In this document: positions 33,850-41,777 of the stretch, one piece after another | Numbering within the stretch: the stretch's first letter is position 1 | Layout of the letters: each line of letters opens with the position of its first letter | DNA from: Bradyrhizobium sp. Rc3b | GTDB taxonomy: Bacteria; Pseudomonadota; Alphaproteobacteria; Rhizobiales; Xanthobacteraceae | Direction: 5' to 3' | DNA length: 64,000 nt | NCBI RefSeq assembly: GCF_900114915.1 | Contig: NZ_FOUS01000007.1 | Span: forward strand, 62,001-126,000 | Translations under genes and position numbers: made by a program | The notes under the pieces: generated by a model | The model's input: the letters and a program-made list of their open reading frames with translations, nothing else | What the model was told of the DNA's origin: nothing | Databases searched by the model: none

Positions 33850-34083
33850 CTATCGCGCCTGTTTCTTCGAACGCTTCTTCAGAGTCGGCTCGGGCGTCAG
33901 ACGAGCTTCCTCCGCTTCCTTTGCCTCACGGGCCTCTCGGAGGCGTGCCATGTTCTTGCGAACTTCGATGCCTCGCCTCTGTACATCGGCCAACGCCCGC
34001 GCCCCTTCTTCTGCGGCCAGGCGCTTGCGTTCGAAACGTGCGACGCTTTCGGGTGACAATTCCGCCGTTTTCTTCGTGATCAT
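33850..34083 (-). CDS. Charged helical hypothetical protein (77 aa)
   Basis: The product is almost wholly charged helix (ARFERKRLAAEEGARALADV, ARLREAREAKEAEEA) with a basic tail. Such proteins are common in Bradyrhizobium. It could interact with nucleic acid; function unknown. Confidence 0.55.
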   Translation of the reverse strand: MITKKTAELSPESVARFERKRLAAEEGARALADVQRRGIEVRKNMARLREAREAKEAEEARLTPEPTLKKRSKKQAR

Positions 34084-34110
34084 CGTTCACCCGGCTCCGT
34101 AAACGACCAA

Positions 34111-34138
34111 AACCCGCTCAATCCTGGGATCGAGCGGG
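34111..34138 (-). terminator. Terminator of the downstream cold-shock gene
   Basis: CCCGCTC pairs with GAGCGGG, extended by ATCC with GGAT, a short distance past the end of the minus-strand csp gene. Confidence 0.6.
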
Positions 34139-34181
34139 CAGAGACACCGTTTCAGTACATCCGTGAAACGGCAGCACGATA

Positions 34182-34391
34182 TCAAGCCAGCGAGAGGTTC
34201 TCGGCGCTGACTTTGCCTCGCATCTTATCAGTCTTGGTCTCGAAGTTGACCTTTTGGCCCTCTGCGAGGCCGGCGAGGCCAGCTCGTTCAACGGCGCTGA
34301 TGTGAACGAACACATCGTTGCCGCCGTCGTTGGGTTGAATGAATCCAAAGCCCTTCTGGCCGTTGAACCACTTGACCGTACCTGTCGTCAT
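34182..34391 (-). CDS. Cold-shock domain protein (CspA family)
   Basis: A 69-residue cold-shock domain: TVKWFNGQKGFGFIQPNDGG holds RNP1 and DVFVHISAVE RNP2. GGAGAAGAG precedes the ATG at 34391. An RNA chaperone in cold or stress adaptation. It shares RNP1/RNP2 with the copy at 7042-7245 but differs elsewhere (GNDVF, ETKTDKMRGK). Confidence 0.92.
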   Translation of the reverse strand: MTTGTVKWFNGQKGFGFIQPNDGGNDVFVHISAVERAGLAGLAEGQKVNFETKTDKMRGKVSAENLSLA

Positions 34392-34820
34392 TCTCTTCTC
34401 CAAAGCGCGCAAGCGCATCCCGCCTGACAATCAGGCGGTTATCTTCAACTTCGTCGATGTCTTTGGAAAAGGAGCCCGCGGGCGCATTCAACAAGGCACA
34501 GCGGCTGATCGAACAAATTCAATATATACTACCTTTACGAGTTTGCAAGGAGCGAAGCCAGTTTGTTTTGTCGCAACCGTCTTCCTCTGTTCCAATGAAC
34601 TTGCGCCGCGCCTGTCCACTCATGTTGGCACAACGTAACCGATTGACAGCGCTGCACAGCGGTGCTCACGTTCTGGCTTCAAGACTGCTCGCCCTCACGG
34701 ACGAATGACTCGGCCGAGCTGCGACGAACACGCCGTACGATCTCTTCCAGATCAGAACGAAGCTCCTGCGCAATTGGCTGCCTGCAGGACGTGTCGCATT
34801 AGCAGCCCGGGAGCATCAAT
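34392..34820. other. Intergenic stretch between csp and S21 genes
   Basis: No convincing gene. It must hold the csp promoter and leader on the minus strand; cold-shock leaders are often long, but no specific element could be identified. Confidence 0.35.
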
Positions 34821-35096
34821 TTGCAGGTACTCGTTAGAGACAACAATGTTGAGCAGGCACTTCGTGTTCTCAAGAAGAAGATGCAACGCGAAGGCGTCTT
34901 CCGGGAGATGAAGCAGCGCCGTTCGTACGAAAAGCCTTCTGAGAGAAAGACTCGCGAAAAATCAGAGGCTGTTCGTCGCGCTCGCAAGCTCGCCCGAAAG
35001 CAGGCGATCAGGGAGGGATTACTCCCGGCTCCCCCGAAAAAGAAACCATTCGAACGGAAGCCGCCCTTGCCCGAGATCAAAGCCCGGGCGGAGTAG
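34821..35096 (+). CDS. rpsU: 30S ribosomal protein bS21
   Basis: A 91-residue basic protein with the S21 opening MQVLVRDNNVEQALRVLKKK, the REGVFREMKQRRSYEKPSE core and a long Lys/Arg tail as in alphaproteobacteria. S21 sits near the anti-Shine-Dalgarno region of 16S rRNA and aids initiation. The TTG has GGGAG seven bases ahead. Bradyrhizobium genomes usually have more than one copy. Confidence 0.92.
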   Translation: MQVLVRDNNVEQALRVLKKKMQREGVFREMKQRRSYEKPSERKTREKSEAVRRARKLARKQAIREGLLPAPPKKKPFERKPPLPEIKARAE

Positions 35097-35198
35097 ACGC
35101 AAGCGTCGTTGTGAGCCGACCGCGCGTCGGAGCATGTCTCGTATCTTTACATGAGTTAAGCTCCCAGTTCGCCCTGGAGTGAAGTCCAACGTCGCCAG

Positions 35199-35402
35199 AT
35201 GACCGGGAATGGCTACGTGATTCCATCAAAGCCCCGCATGGGCCGAAACCGCGTCAAAGAAGCCATGACGCACGAGTTGCGGCGCCGGTCCCGACAGGCG
35301 CTGGCGCGCTCAGAGGAATTGCTAAGATTGTCGGCGCCGATCGTCTGGCACCCCAAGCCGTCCAAAGGAGTAAGGCCGCCTCAGTTACCCGCCATCCCTT
35401 GA
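35199..35402 (+). CDS. Basic hypothetical protein (67 aa)
   Basis: The frame encodes a basic protein (RMGRNRVKEAMTHELRRRSR) ending QLPAIP. Its TGA is followed in the same frame by 58 more sensible codons (next entry). The ribosome site is weak. Unknown function. Confidence 0.4.
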   Translation: MTGNGYVIPSKPRMGRNRVKEAMTHELRRRSRQALARSEELLRLSAPIVWHPKPSKGVRPPQLPAIP

Positions 35403-35579
35403 TCTATCGCAAGCGGTACCGGCTTCTGGGCAGGACCATCGGGGCAGCCCGATCCCAACAAACCGACTGAGGATAAGGAACCCAAGCCATCCCGCTTGGA
35501 CGAGGCGCGGCGCATCATCGAGGACTACGCCGCCGACCTCCGCGAGATCATCAGAAAACTGGCGCACAAGCTGCATTGA
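35403..35579 (+). other. In-frame open reading stretch after a TGA, without a usual start codon
   Basis: Directly after the TGA at 35400-35402 the frame reads GTGFWAGPSGQPDPNKPTED and SRLDEARRIIEDYAADLREI to a TGA at 35577. The second part is a plausible helix of a rhizobial small protein. No ATG, GTG or TTG precedes it, so it is either a continuation past a nonsense codon or an old gene that lost its start. Confidence 0.4.
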
Positions 35580-35821
35580 GGCCGCCTCGGTTGGGGCCTT
35601 TTCAGTCCCGCCAGTACTGACTTCCGCTGTTGGCCCGTGGCTGGCCTCCCCTCTTGGCCTCGCACGGTCCGCTTCCAAGGGCTGACCGGAACGCCGTCGT
35701 GTAGCTGCCGAGGGGAGCCTTTGACCCCAAGCGGTCATCGAGCACAGCGAAACGGATTTAACTTGCACGACAACAACGCTTAACCAGACCGCCGTTACGC
35801 CGCTAAAATTTTCGTCACCCT

Positions 35822-35852
35822 CTTGAAACTTTTTTGCTCGTGGCAGATTTTT
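35822..35852 (+). promoter_or_regulatory. Candidate RpoH (sigma32)-type promoter for hsp20
   Basis: CTTGAAA at 35822-35828 equals the -35 consensus of sigma32; about 15 bases on lies GGCAGATTT, a poor -10 match. It lies ahead of the ROSE-like leader and the hsp20 gene. Confidence 0.4.
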
Positions 35853-35867
35853 TTGATCGCCGCAGAC

Positions 35868-35966
35868 ATGGCGGCCGGGGCGCCTTCGGGGCCCCGCAAT
35901 CAAGGCGGGCGCCGGAAGGTGTCCGGGGCCAGCTCGTACCCAACTTGCTCTTTGGAGGATTTGGCT
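35868..35966 (+). promoter_or_regulatory. ROSE-like RNA thermometer leader of hsp20
   Basis: A ~100-base leader with GC-rich hairpins (CGGGG...TTCG...CCCCG at 35877-35900) ends in ACTTGCTCTTTGGAGGAT. TTGCTCTTT can pair with the GGAGG ribosome site, the arrangement of ROSE elements first described for Bradyrhizobium small heat-shock genes. At heat-shock temperature the helix melts and frees the ribosome site. Pairing was judged by eye. Confidence 0.7.
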
Positions 35967-36419
35967 ATGAGGTATGATTGGACTCCGCTGTGGAGGTCGA
36001 CCATTGGGTTCGACCACCTGTTTGACGTTCTCGACGAGGTCCAGCGGACCGCCGAAGAGACCTATCCCCCCTATAACATCGAGCGGCTCGACGAGAACCG
36101 CTTCCAAATCTCGGTGGCGCTCGCCGGCTTCTCACCGGACGAGGTGGGCCTTACGATGGAGCAGAATGTCCTGACGTTGGAAGGCCATAAGGCCGAGAAG
36201 GACGAGAAGACTTTTCTGCATCGCGGAATGTCGACACGGTCGTTCAAGCGCCAGTTCACCCTGGCTGACCACGTCGAGGTCAAAGGCGCGCACTTCGAGA
36301 ACGGTCTGTTGGTCATCGAGCTTCAACGCGAGATTCCCGAGGCCATGAAGCCGCGGCGCATCGCCATCGCTGGCGCAAGCGCCGGGCAAGTCAAGCAGAT
36401 CGAGGGCAAGGCCGCCTGA
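35967..36419 (+). CDS. Small heat-shock protein, Hsp20/IbpA-like
   Basis: A 150-residue protein with an alpha-crystallin domain: YPPYNIERLDENRFQISVAL, AGFSPDEVGL, the LTLEGHKAEKDE segment, FKRQFTLADHVEVKGAHFEN and GLLVIELQREIPE, the conserved GxLxI-like motif. It binds unfolding proteins in the cytoplasm. The ATG at 35967 follows GGAGG in the ROSE-like leader. A further gene starts 85 bases downstream and may be heat-induced with it. Confidence 0.92.
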   Translation: MRYDWTPLWRSTIGFDHLFDVLDEVQRTAEETYPPYNIERLDENRFQISVALAGFSPDEVGLTMEQNVLTLEGHKAEKDEKTFLHRGMSTRSFKRQFTLADHVEVKGAHFENGLLVIELQREIPEAMKPRRIAIAGASAGQVKQIEGKAA

Positions 36420-36503
36420 CCTACCCGCGGCTGGGTTCCGATCGTCGCCGCGCGGGTGCTCCCGCGCGGCCACCTTAATGCGTCTTATGATGGGAGGTTA
36501 GCC

Positions 36504-36833
36504 ATGCGGACGACGCCCGCACGCGACAACGTCTTCGATTTCAATGCTCTTCTTCACCCCGGCGCGGTGTTCTCGCATCCGGGCGAGGTCGTCGCTGACC
36601 CGAATTTGAGTCTGGCCGAGAAGCGGGCCATCCTTGCGTCATGGGCCTCTGATGCTTCGGCGATCGCGTCCTGTCCAGCGTTACGCTCGCCGGACGGACT
36701 AAAGGCGCCGGTTCATATCGACGAGGTTCTGGAAGCGCTACGCGCGCTAGACAGAAACGGTCCGCGCAACCCAAACCCGCCGGGCGGCAAGCCCATGCGT
36801 CTGCGCTCGACCGAACGTTGCGCAGCGGCGTGA
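36504..36833 (+). CDS. Hypothetical protein downstream of hsp20 (109 aa)
   Basis: GGGAGG precedes the ATG. A conserved-looking segment reads LSLAEKRAILASWASDASAI followed by VHIDEVLEALRAL, a pattern found in Bradyrhizobium proteins encoded next to small heat-shock genes. Probably helical, function unknown. Confidence 0.65.
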   Translation: MRTTPARDNVFDFNALLHPGAVFSHPGEVVADPNLSLAEKRAILASWASDASAIASCPALRSPDGLKAPVHIDEVLEALRALDRNGPRNPNPPGGKPMRLRSTERCAAA

Positions 36834-36855
36834 GCGAGGGTCTGCAAATGATTCC

Positions 36856-37062
36856 ATGATTGACGTCACACAGCTGCTTCCAGGTCGCTTCTATTGGGTC
36901 CTTGTCGGCTCAAGCACGAAAACTCCCGAGTGGCAGCCGGCACGCTTCACCGGCGCTACTTGCGGAGGCGACGGCGCGAAGTGGGACTTCATCGGCTTCA
37001 ATCGCGACGTCGCTCATCATTTCATCGAGGTCGTCGACATCGGCCCAGAACTACTGTCCTGA
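36856..37062 (+). CDS. Hypothetical protein (68 aa)
   Basis: The product has alternating strands and Trp residues (GRFYWVLVGS, EWQPARFTGATCGG, AKWDFIGFNRDV). This resembles small phage or plasmid proteins of unknown role. No strong ribosome site. Confidence 0.5.
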   Translation: MIDVTQLLPGRFYWVLVGSSTKTPEWQPARFTGATCGGDGAKWDFIGFNRDVAHHFIEVVDIGPELLS

Positions 37063-37076
37063 ACGCTCGCGTTAAG

Positions 37077-37301
37077 ATGCCTAAGAAGCCTAGCGACAGC
37101 GCAGCTATCGATCCGCTGCGCGGATTCCCGATGTCTGTACAATCGCTGCGGCGCTGTCCTTTCTGCGGCGGTTCGGAGGTTTGGATCAACGGCGACATCG
37201 ATCCAAAATTCGTAGTATGTAAAGAATGTTCAGCTTTCGGGCCCAATGCGCCGACCGTTAGACAGGCGGCCGAGCGCTGGAACAAACGCATCACCCCCTA
37301 A
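37077..37301 (+). CDS. Lar-family restriction-alleviation-like zinc ribbon protein
   Basis: A 74-residue protein with CPFCGGSEVW and VVCKECSAFGPNAPT, then AAERWNKR: the order C-x2-C...C-x2-C...GP...AAxxWNxR is that of Lar/phage restriction-alleviation proteins. Such proteins are thought to protect phage DNA from type I restriction, mostly from phage-context evidence. It lies away from the prophage. The start could be an internal ATG about 17 codons later. Confidence 0.65.
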   Translation: MPKKPSDSAAIDPLRGFPMSVQSLRRCPFCGGSEVWINGDIDPKFVVCKECSAFGPNAPTVRQAAERWNKRITP

Positions 37302-37637
37302 GGTGAAGACGACCCTCCGGCTCTCTAGCTCTCAATCAGCGGCCGAACGACCAGGCTTGGAGCGTGGCGGTCGCCGCTGCCGCGCCGCGTGCCGAGAGAT
37401 CATCTCGGCCATCGCCTGTTTGCCACGCGCAAATCCGCGAACGTGCCTATCTCCGCGGAGCAACGCGCCCGGGCTGTGCCTACACAGTCGCCCATGACAC
37501 TCCGGTCTCACGCACGGCAACAGCTTACGCCGTAACCTGCGCTAACTCGCCACGCCTTCTTGCACTGGAACTTAATTTAATAGGCTGATTTAATATTGGC
37601 AGTGGAATAAATTAAATAAATTGTGAGAGTGAACGTC
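37302..37637. other. Gene-free stretch
   Basis: No gene with a ribosome site is visible. The last 60 bases turn AT-rich (about 37565-37625), which may hold the promoter of the next gene. Confidence 0.4.
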
Positions 37638-37859
37638 ATGAACAGCTCGGAAGACGACGACCGCCGCGAGTTCCTCAAGACTTGCGGCAAGTTCGCCGCC
37701 GTGACACCTCCCGCCATTACCCTCCTGCTGTCCACCTCTCTCACGTCTGACGCAATTGCAAAATCCGGCGCCAGCTCGGCCGGCCCTAGCGGCAACAACG
37801 GCAAAGGCAACGGCGGCGGGGACGGCAGCCCGAATGGCAAGCCCGACAAGGATCGCTGA
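37638..37859 (+). CDS. Possible Tat-signal small protein (73 aa)
   Basis: The start DDDRREFLKTCGKFAAVTPP resembles a twin-arginine signal (RREFLK) followed by a hydrophobic stretch, then a Gly/Asn-rich tail. Exported via Tat or membrane-held; partner unknown. A GTG at 37623 would add five residues. Confidence 0.55.
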   Translation: MNSSEDDDRREFLKTCGKFAAVTPPAITLLLSTSLTSDAIAKSGASSAGPSGNNGKGNGGGDGSPNGKPDKDR

Positions 37860-37893
37860 GGTAGTCGACGCAAGCCCTCCGAAGGGAGATACA

Positions 37894-38010
37894 ATGCGAG
37901 CCAGCCGCCGCGACGTAGATTGGCACTTCGCCTCTATTGTTGTGACGCTGCTCTGGCTAGCGTTGCTATCGGCCGCGCTTCTCGCGGTTCTTTTTCGTGA
38001 GCACCCCTGA
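37894..38010 (+). CDS. 38-residue membrane peptide
   Basis: GAAGGGAG precedes the ATG. One helix (IVVTLLWLALLSAALLAVLF) after a basic start; follows the Tat-like gene by 34 bases. Unknown role. Confidence 0.5.
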   Translation: MRASRRDVDWHFASIVVTLLWLALLSAALLAVLFREHP

Positions 38011-38277
38011 ACGGAGCGAACTGGTACCCTGAGAGAGGCAGGCCAGAAAGCTTCCTTTAGGAGAGATCGCTGCTTTTGCCATGGGACGGCGCGGCGACCA
38101 CCTCAACCGTTGCGGACACGGTCATTACGCAGGACGAGAGCTGACGATGCACGTGTCGGATCTTCGGGAACGGTGGCAATTAGTCGGAACGTTCGAGGAG
38201 TTGGCTGGGTTAAAAGTGATTGCTGCGTGCTTCCGCTCTGCAGACATGCAACCGCAACACGGTCGCGTCGAAGCGTG

Positions 38278-38493
38278 ATGGAGAAGACTGCACTATTTGA
38301 CGAGTTGAGGCGGATCGAGCGCGATGTGGTCGAAGGAGAACGACGGCTCGCGGAGCAAGAGGCTCTGATTGTAGATTTTAAGCGCCAAGGCCAGGACACA
38401 GCCAAAGCCGAAGCCGAACTTGAACGGATGCGCCAAGAGCAGCGAAGTCGAGATCAGGATCGACAACGTCTCCTCTCGCGGCTGCAACCCTGA
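38278..38493 (+). CDS. Coiled-coil small protein (71 aa)
   Basis: Almost wholly a charged coiled coil (IERDVVEGERRLAEQEALI, AELERMRQEQRSRDQDR). Small coiled coils of this sort are common in Bradyrhizobium. Function unknown. Confidence 0.55.
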   Translation: MEKTALFDELRRIERDVVEGERRLAEQEALIVDFKRQGQDTAKAEAELERMRQEQRSRDQDRQRLLSRLQP

Positions 38494-38824
38494 ACGTCTT
38501 CGAGCGAAAGGGAATGCCGATTACGCATTGTAGCGAAGTTCCTAGATGCCCCTCTCCCCCTGATTGCGCGGCAGCTCTTAAACATCTGGCTGGTGACTGG
38601 TGGCGCCCTGCCGTCGCGCCGCGCCACGGAACGATCTAGCTGCACTTAGCGCTGCACCTGTTGGATCCGCCGACTAAATTTCGGGTATGGCAACGTGCGA
38701 TTCACATATGTAGATGCTGGAACAATGTCGTGCGGTTTGAGTCGCGATTGCATCATTTTCCCGATTGGCCCAGCGACGGGCTATGATCCAAGTTTGTTCC
38801 AAAGCTTGGTTGGGGTTACACGAA

Positions 38825-39037
38825 ATGCGTGAACACCATGGTCTTGCGGTTGACGCCACTGTGCTGCATGCGCGTCTTGAACAGCTCACGTCTCAATTAT
38901 CCGAATTGAAAAGGCTTCGCGCCCGCGTGCTTGAGGCGGACGGAGTGCAGAAAAGTGGAGCATCGGAGGGTCCTCTTCCAGTGGAAGCAACAACTCTTTC
39001 TAGACCTTGGTCGCCTTCCAGACTCCGCTGCACCTAG
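38825..39037 (+). CDS. Possible coiled-coil protein (70 aa)
   Basis: A helix with HARLEQLTSQLSELKRLRAR is plausible as a coiled coil, but the 3' third overlaps the opposing gene at 39000-39377 and the ribosome site is poor. Confidence 0.3.
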   Translation: MREHHGLAVDATVLHARLEQLTSQLSELKRLRARVLEADGVQKSGASEGPLPVEATTLSRPWSPSRLRCT

Positions 39038-39377
39038 CAGCGCCGGAATAGCCACTCCAAGATCCCGTTCCACTTGTCGGTGCCAATCTGCCGGCGCCAG
39101 CGGCATGCTTGTCCTGAACGGTTACAGAAGCGCGCACTGCGCCGGTTCTCGATACGCGCCCCCGAAATCTGACAAGGTTTGGATGAGAGATGTTGCCATT
39201 CGAGATGTTCACGTCGAAATTGTAGCTTGCATCGCAAGATCCGGACCGCGTCTCGAAGATCAGGTGCCACACACCATCGAAGGCGTGTAATGGATAGGAG
39301 CGCGCCTCGGTGTAACCGGCATAGGCGAGGGTTAGACAACCCGCCGTCAAGTTAGCAACTAATCGCATCATCGTCAT
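39000..39377 (-). CDS. Secreted beta-rich protein (125 aa)
   Basis: Signal peptide (MRLVANLTAGCLTLAYAG region) and a mature domain of short strands: FDGVWHLIFETRSGSCD, a central NGNISHPNLVRFRGRVS and the end GTGSWSGYSGAARCSGVWKA. The DGxW...C and SGxW pattern recurs in periplasmic proteins of Rhizobiales; function unknown. Two or three Cys may form a disulfide. Confidence 0.6.
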   Translation of the reverse strand: MTMMRLVANLTAGCLTLAYAGYTEARSYPLHAFDGVWHLIFETRSGSCDASYNFDVNISNGNISHPNLVRFRGRVSRTGAVRASVTVQDKHAAGAGRLAPTSGTGSWSGYSGAARCSGVWKATKV

Positions 39378-39402
39378 CGCCTCAAACCCTGGGTGAGTCT
39401 CG

Positions 39403-39570
39403 CTATTTGCCGCTCGTCAGAGGAGTGCCCTCTGGCTCCAGTAGCTTGAGAGCGGTTTCAATCTTGGCGAGCAGCGCCTGAATTTCAGCTCGCTCATTGG
39501 GGCCGGGATGAGCTTCGAGTCGCGCCAGCAATTGCTCTTTCTGTACTATCAGGTTTGCAAGAGCGGACAT
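39403..39570 (-). CDS. Short helical protein (55 aa)
   Basis: Reads as an N-terminal coiled coil (LIVQKEQLLARLEAH) and a second helix (ERAEIQALLAKIETALKLLE). It lies between two secreted-protein genes on the same strand. No strong ribosome site. Confidence 0.4.
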   Translation of the reverse strand: MSALANLIVQKEQLLARLEAHPGPNERAEIQALLAKIETALKLLEPEGTPLTSGK

Positions 39571-39592
39571 TGTTTACCCAAGATTGCCAGCG

Positions 39593-39619
39593 AAAGGGCC
39601 GCTCTTCGAGCGGCCCTTT
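39593..39619. terminator. Strong terminator hairpin
   Basis: A perfect 12-base stem, AAAGGGCCGCTC with GAGCGGCCCTTT, around a three-base loop. It directly follows the end of the minus-strand gene at 39627-39944. Confidence 0.85.
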
Positions 39620-39626
39620 GTCTGGT

Positions 39627-39944
39627 TCACCAGCTCCGGGTGCCGAAGCTGAACCCGATGCTCGGACCACCGCCGTAGTAGCCGTAGCCGCGATCGTAAT
39701 AGCCAGGCCCACCGTAGTAGCCGTAGCTGCGGCGAACCACGTATCCGTCATCGCCACCGTAGTAGCGCTGAACGTAACGAGGGCCGCGGGTGCGGTAGCA
39801 GCGACCGTATTCGTTGCAGACCAGGCGGACCTGGTCGATGCCCGAGACTTCCGCCGAGCCGATAACGGTCGGATTAAGCGGAGCGGCGACCGCCGCCGAT
39901 CCCAGCAGCGCCGCGGCCGCGGCGCCAAGTGCGATTGTCTTCAT
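39627..39944 (-). CDS. Secreted Gly/Tyr-rich protein (105 aa)
   Basis: Signal peptide (TIALGAAAAALLGSAAVAAP), then a short domain with VRLVCNEYGRCYRTRG and a Tyr/Gly-rich tail (RSYGYYGGPGYYDRGYGYYG). Such proteins are frequent and numerous in Bradyrhizobium; role unknown, possibly in the cell envelope. Confidence 0.7.
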   Translation of the reverse strand: MKTIALGAAAAALLGSAAVAAPLNPTVIGSAEVSGIDQVRLVCNEYGRCYRTRGPRYVQRYYGGDDGYVVRRSYGYYGGPGYYDRGYGYYGGGPSIGFSFGTRSW

Positions 39945-39967
39945 GGTCGTTTCTCCTCTTTGCGAAC

Positions 39968-41059
39968 TCAGTCGATCTCTTCAATAATGCGACGATCACC
40001 CGGTTCGACGATGTAGGTGCGGCTGTCGCGGTTGATGTACCGGTATTCACGAAGCGTCGGCGCTTCGCGATAGACCTCCTCCGGGAAGGCCTCGATCTCC
40101 ACGCCCTCCGGCACGCGCGCTCCAGTGCGGATTTCGGTCCGAACCGAGCTGCCGGTGGTGACCCGCTTCTCGCGCTCGACCGGACGCGCCTTGGCGTGCT
40201 TGCGGATCACCTCACGATCGCGGTCAGTGAAAGTCGTCTTGCGCTGCTCCGTCCGCGCCGGAGCGGCGGCCGTCGAACGGCCGGAGTACGGCAGGACCGT
40301 CACGATCTTGTAGGTCGACGGCTCGACGATCACGATCTCGTCCTTCACCAGGACGAAGTTGTAGCCGCGATACTGCGGCACGATCTCGACGACATCGGCC
40401 GGCAGCGGCTGCAGGCGGACGTCGCGAGGCACGACCGTGCCAACCGACAATGAGAAGTTCACGTTGGTGAGCGGCTGCACGTTCAGATGCGAAATCGACG
40501 CGCTGATACGGGTCCGCTGCTGATCGTTGATATTCACCGAGGCATTCACGTTGGTGTTCGACGAACGATCTGCCGTGTTCTGCTGAGTGTTCGGCTGCTG
40601 GGCGGTGTTGGTCGAACCGCTACCCGACGGCGACTGCGCCTGGTTGGTGTTCGAGGCAGGCGGATTGGCGTTCTGCGTCTGGGTGTTCGTATTCGACGGA
40701 GATTTGGTCTGCGCCTGGTTGGAGGGCGTCGTGGTTTGGCCCGATGGCTGATTGGTCTGGGCCTGGTTGGTCGGATTGTTCGAGGCCGGCGCCTGCGTCG
40801 TGTTTATCCCGGTCCCGGAATGGGAGGACTGCCCAGCGGCGGTCTGACCGCTAGACGGAGACTGGGTCTGGGCCGAATTCGTCGAAGAATTGCTCTGCGA
40901 GGATCCCGAGGACGAGCTGGAGGGCGGGGTCGATGTCGAATCCTGCTGACGCTGGGTGGCGGGCGGATTGGAGCTCGACGTGCTCGGAGAGGACTGCGCG
41001 AAGGCCGAACTCGCGAGGGCGACTGCAGCGGTGGTAGCCAAGAATAAACGCTTGTTCAT
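39968..41059 (-). CDS. Secreted DUF1236-containing protein with Ser/Thr/Gln-rich linker
   Basis: A 363-residue protein: signal peptide (residues ~1-22), a ~150-residue low-complexity Ser/Thr/Asn/Gln/Pro segment, then two DUF1236-like domains (VPRDVRLQPLPADVVEIVPQ...VLVKDEIVIVEP and VPEGVEIEAFPEEVY...YINRDSRTYIVEP). Such domains are seen in exported proteins of Rhizobiales; function unknown. AGGAGG precedes the ATG at 41059. Related to the single-domain protein at 45529-45873. The linker would extend it through the envelope. Confidence 0.8.
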   Translation of the reverse strand: MNKRLFLATTAAVALASSAFAQSSPSTSSSNPPATQRQQDSTSTPPSSSSSGSSQSNSSTNSAQTQSPSSGQTAAGQSSHSGTGINTTQAPASNNPTNQAQTNQPSGQTTTPSNQAQTKSPSNTNTQTQNANPPASNTNQAQSPSGSGSTNTAQQPNTQQNTADRSSNTNVNASVNINDQQRTRISASISHLNVQPLTNVNFSLSVGTVVPRDVRLQPLPADVVEIVPQYRGYNFVLVKDEIVIVEPSTYKIVTVLPYSGRSTAAAPARTEQRKTTFTDRDREVIRKHAKARPVEREKRVTTGSSVRTEIRTGARVPEGVEIEAFPEEVYREAPTLREYRYINRDSRTYIVEPGDRRIIEEID

Positions 41060-41278
41060 CTGAAACCTCCTCAATGCGGACGTCGATCAACCCTTGACGC
41101 GATGCGCGGTTCCGAATCGGGAAAACTCGGCATCGGGGTTGCGTGCATTTCTTTCCTGAGGCCGAGGATGTCGCTGTAGCGAAATGACACGTCCTCTCGG
41201 CTACTCGGGAACAATCGGAACTTCGATTGCGCCCTCTCGTTGGCAATGACTACTTACGCATCTTTTGAGGAGGACATC

Positions 41279-41506
41279 ATGAAGAAGCTGATCGTTTGCG
41301 GCGCCCTCGCCGCTTTCGCCCTCGGCACCCAGGCCGCCAGCGCCGCCGAGTTCTACATCGTCCGCGACGCGACCACTAAGAAGTGCACCGTTGTCGACAC
41401 CAAGCCGACGACCACCACCACGACGGTCGTGGGCAACGGCGTCTACAAGACCAAGGTCGAGGCGGAATCCGCCGTGAAAACCACCAAGGTCTGCACCGAG
41501 CAGTAA
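41279..41506 (+). CDS. Small exported protein (75 aa)
   Basis: GAGGAGG precedes the ATG. A signal peptide (LIVCGALAAFALGTQAASA) is followed by a short domain with one Cys near each end (TTKKCTVVD, KTTKVCTEQ), probably disulfide-bridged. Periplasmic; function unknown. Confidence 0.7.
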   Translation: MKKLIVCGALAAFALGTQAASAAEFYIVRDATTKKCTVVDTKPTTTTTTVVGNGVYKTKVEAESAVKTTKVCTEQ

Positions 41507-41566
41507 GCGAACATTCGTAGGCCGAAGGAGGCCTGCGAAGCGTACTGACAGCAATTGGAGGAGAAA

Positions 41567-41647
41567 ATGCCCGTATTGATTCTGTGGTCCGTTCCTGCCG
41601 TCCTCGTTGTTGGCGGCGTCGGCTATTTCCTGGTTCATATGCACTGA
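41567..41647 (+). CDS. 26-residue membrane micropeptide
   Basis: A strong site, TTGGAGGAG, lies just before the ATG, and the whole peptide is one hydrophobic helix (LILWSVPAVLVVGGVGYFLV). It is followed at once by a strong terminator, giving a small two-gene transcript with 41279-41506. Confidence 0.55.
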   Translation: MPVLILWSVPAVLVVGGVGYFLVHMH

Positions 41648-41666
41648 GCTAATGGACTTCCGCACA

Positions 41667-41704
41667 AACGGCCCGCCCGGCAGCCCGGGCGGGCCGTTTT
41701 TCTT
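41667..41704 (+). terminator. Strong rho-independent terminator
   Basis: ACGGCCCGCCCGG pairs with CCGGGCGGGCCGT around a short loop and is followed by TTTTTCTTT. Confidence 0.9.
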
Positions 41705-41777
41705 TGGCCAAGTTCATACTAGCCCAGAGAAAAAGGGCCTCCGATGGAGGCCCTCAATCCGAGAACGCTTGGTACCG

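Noticed and set aside
35385..36107. 240-codon minus-strand frame across the hsp20 leader
   Set aside because: It covers the ROSE-like leader and the hsp20 start; no ribosome site and disordered composition.
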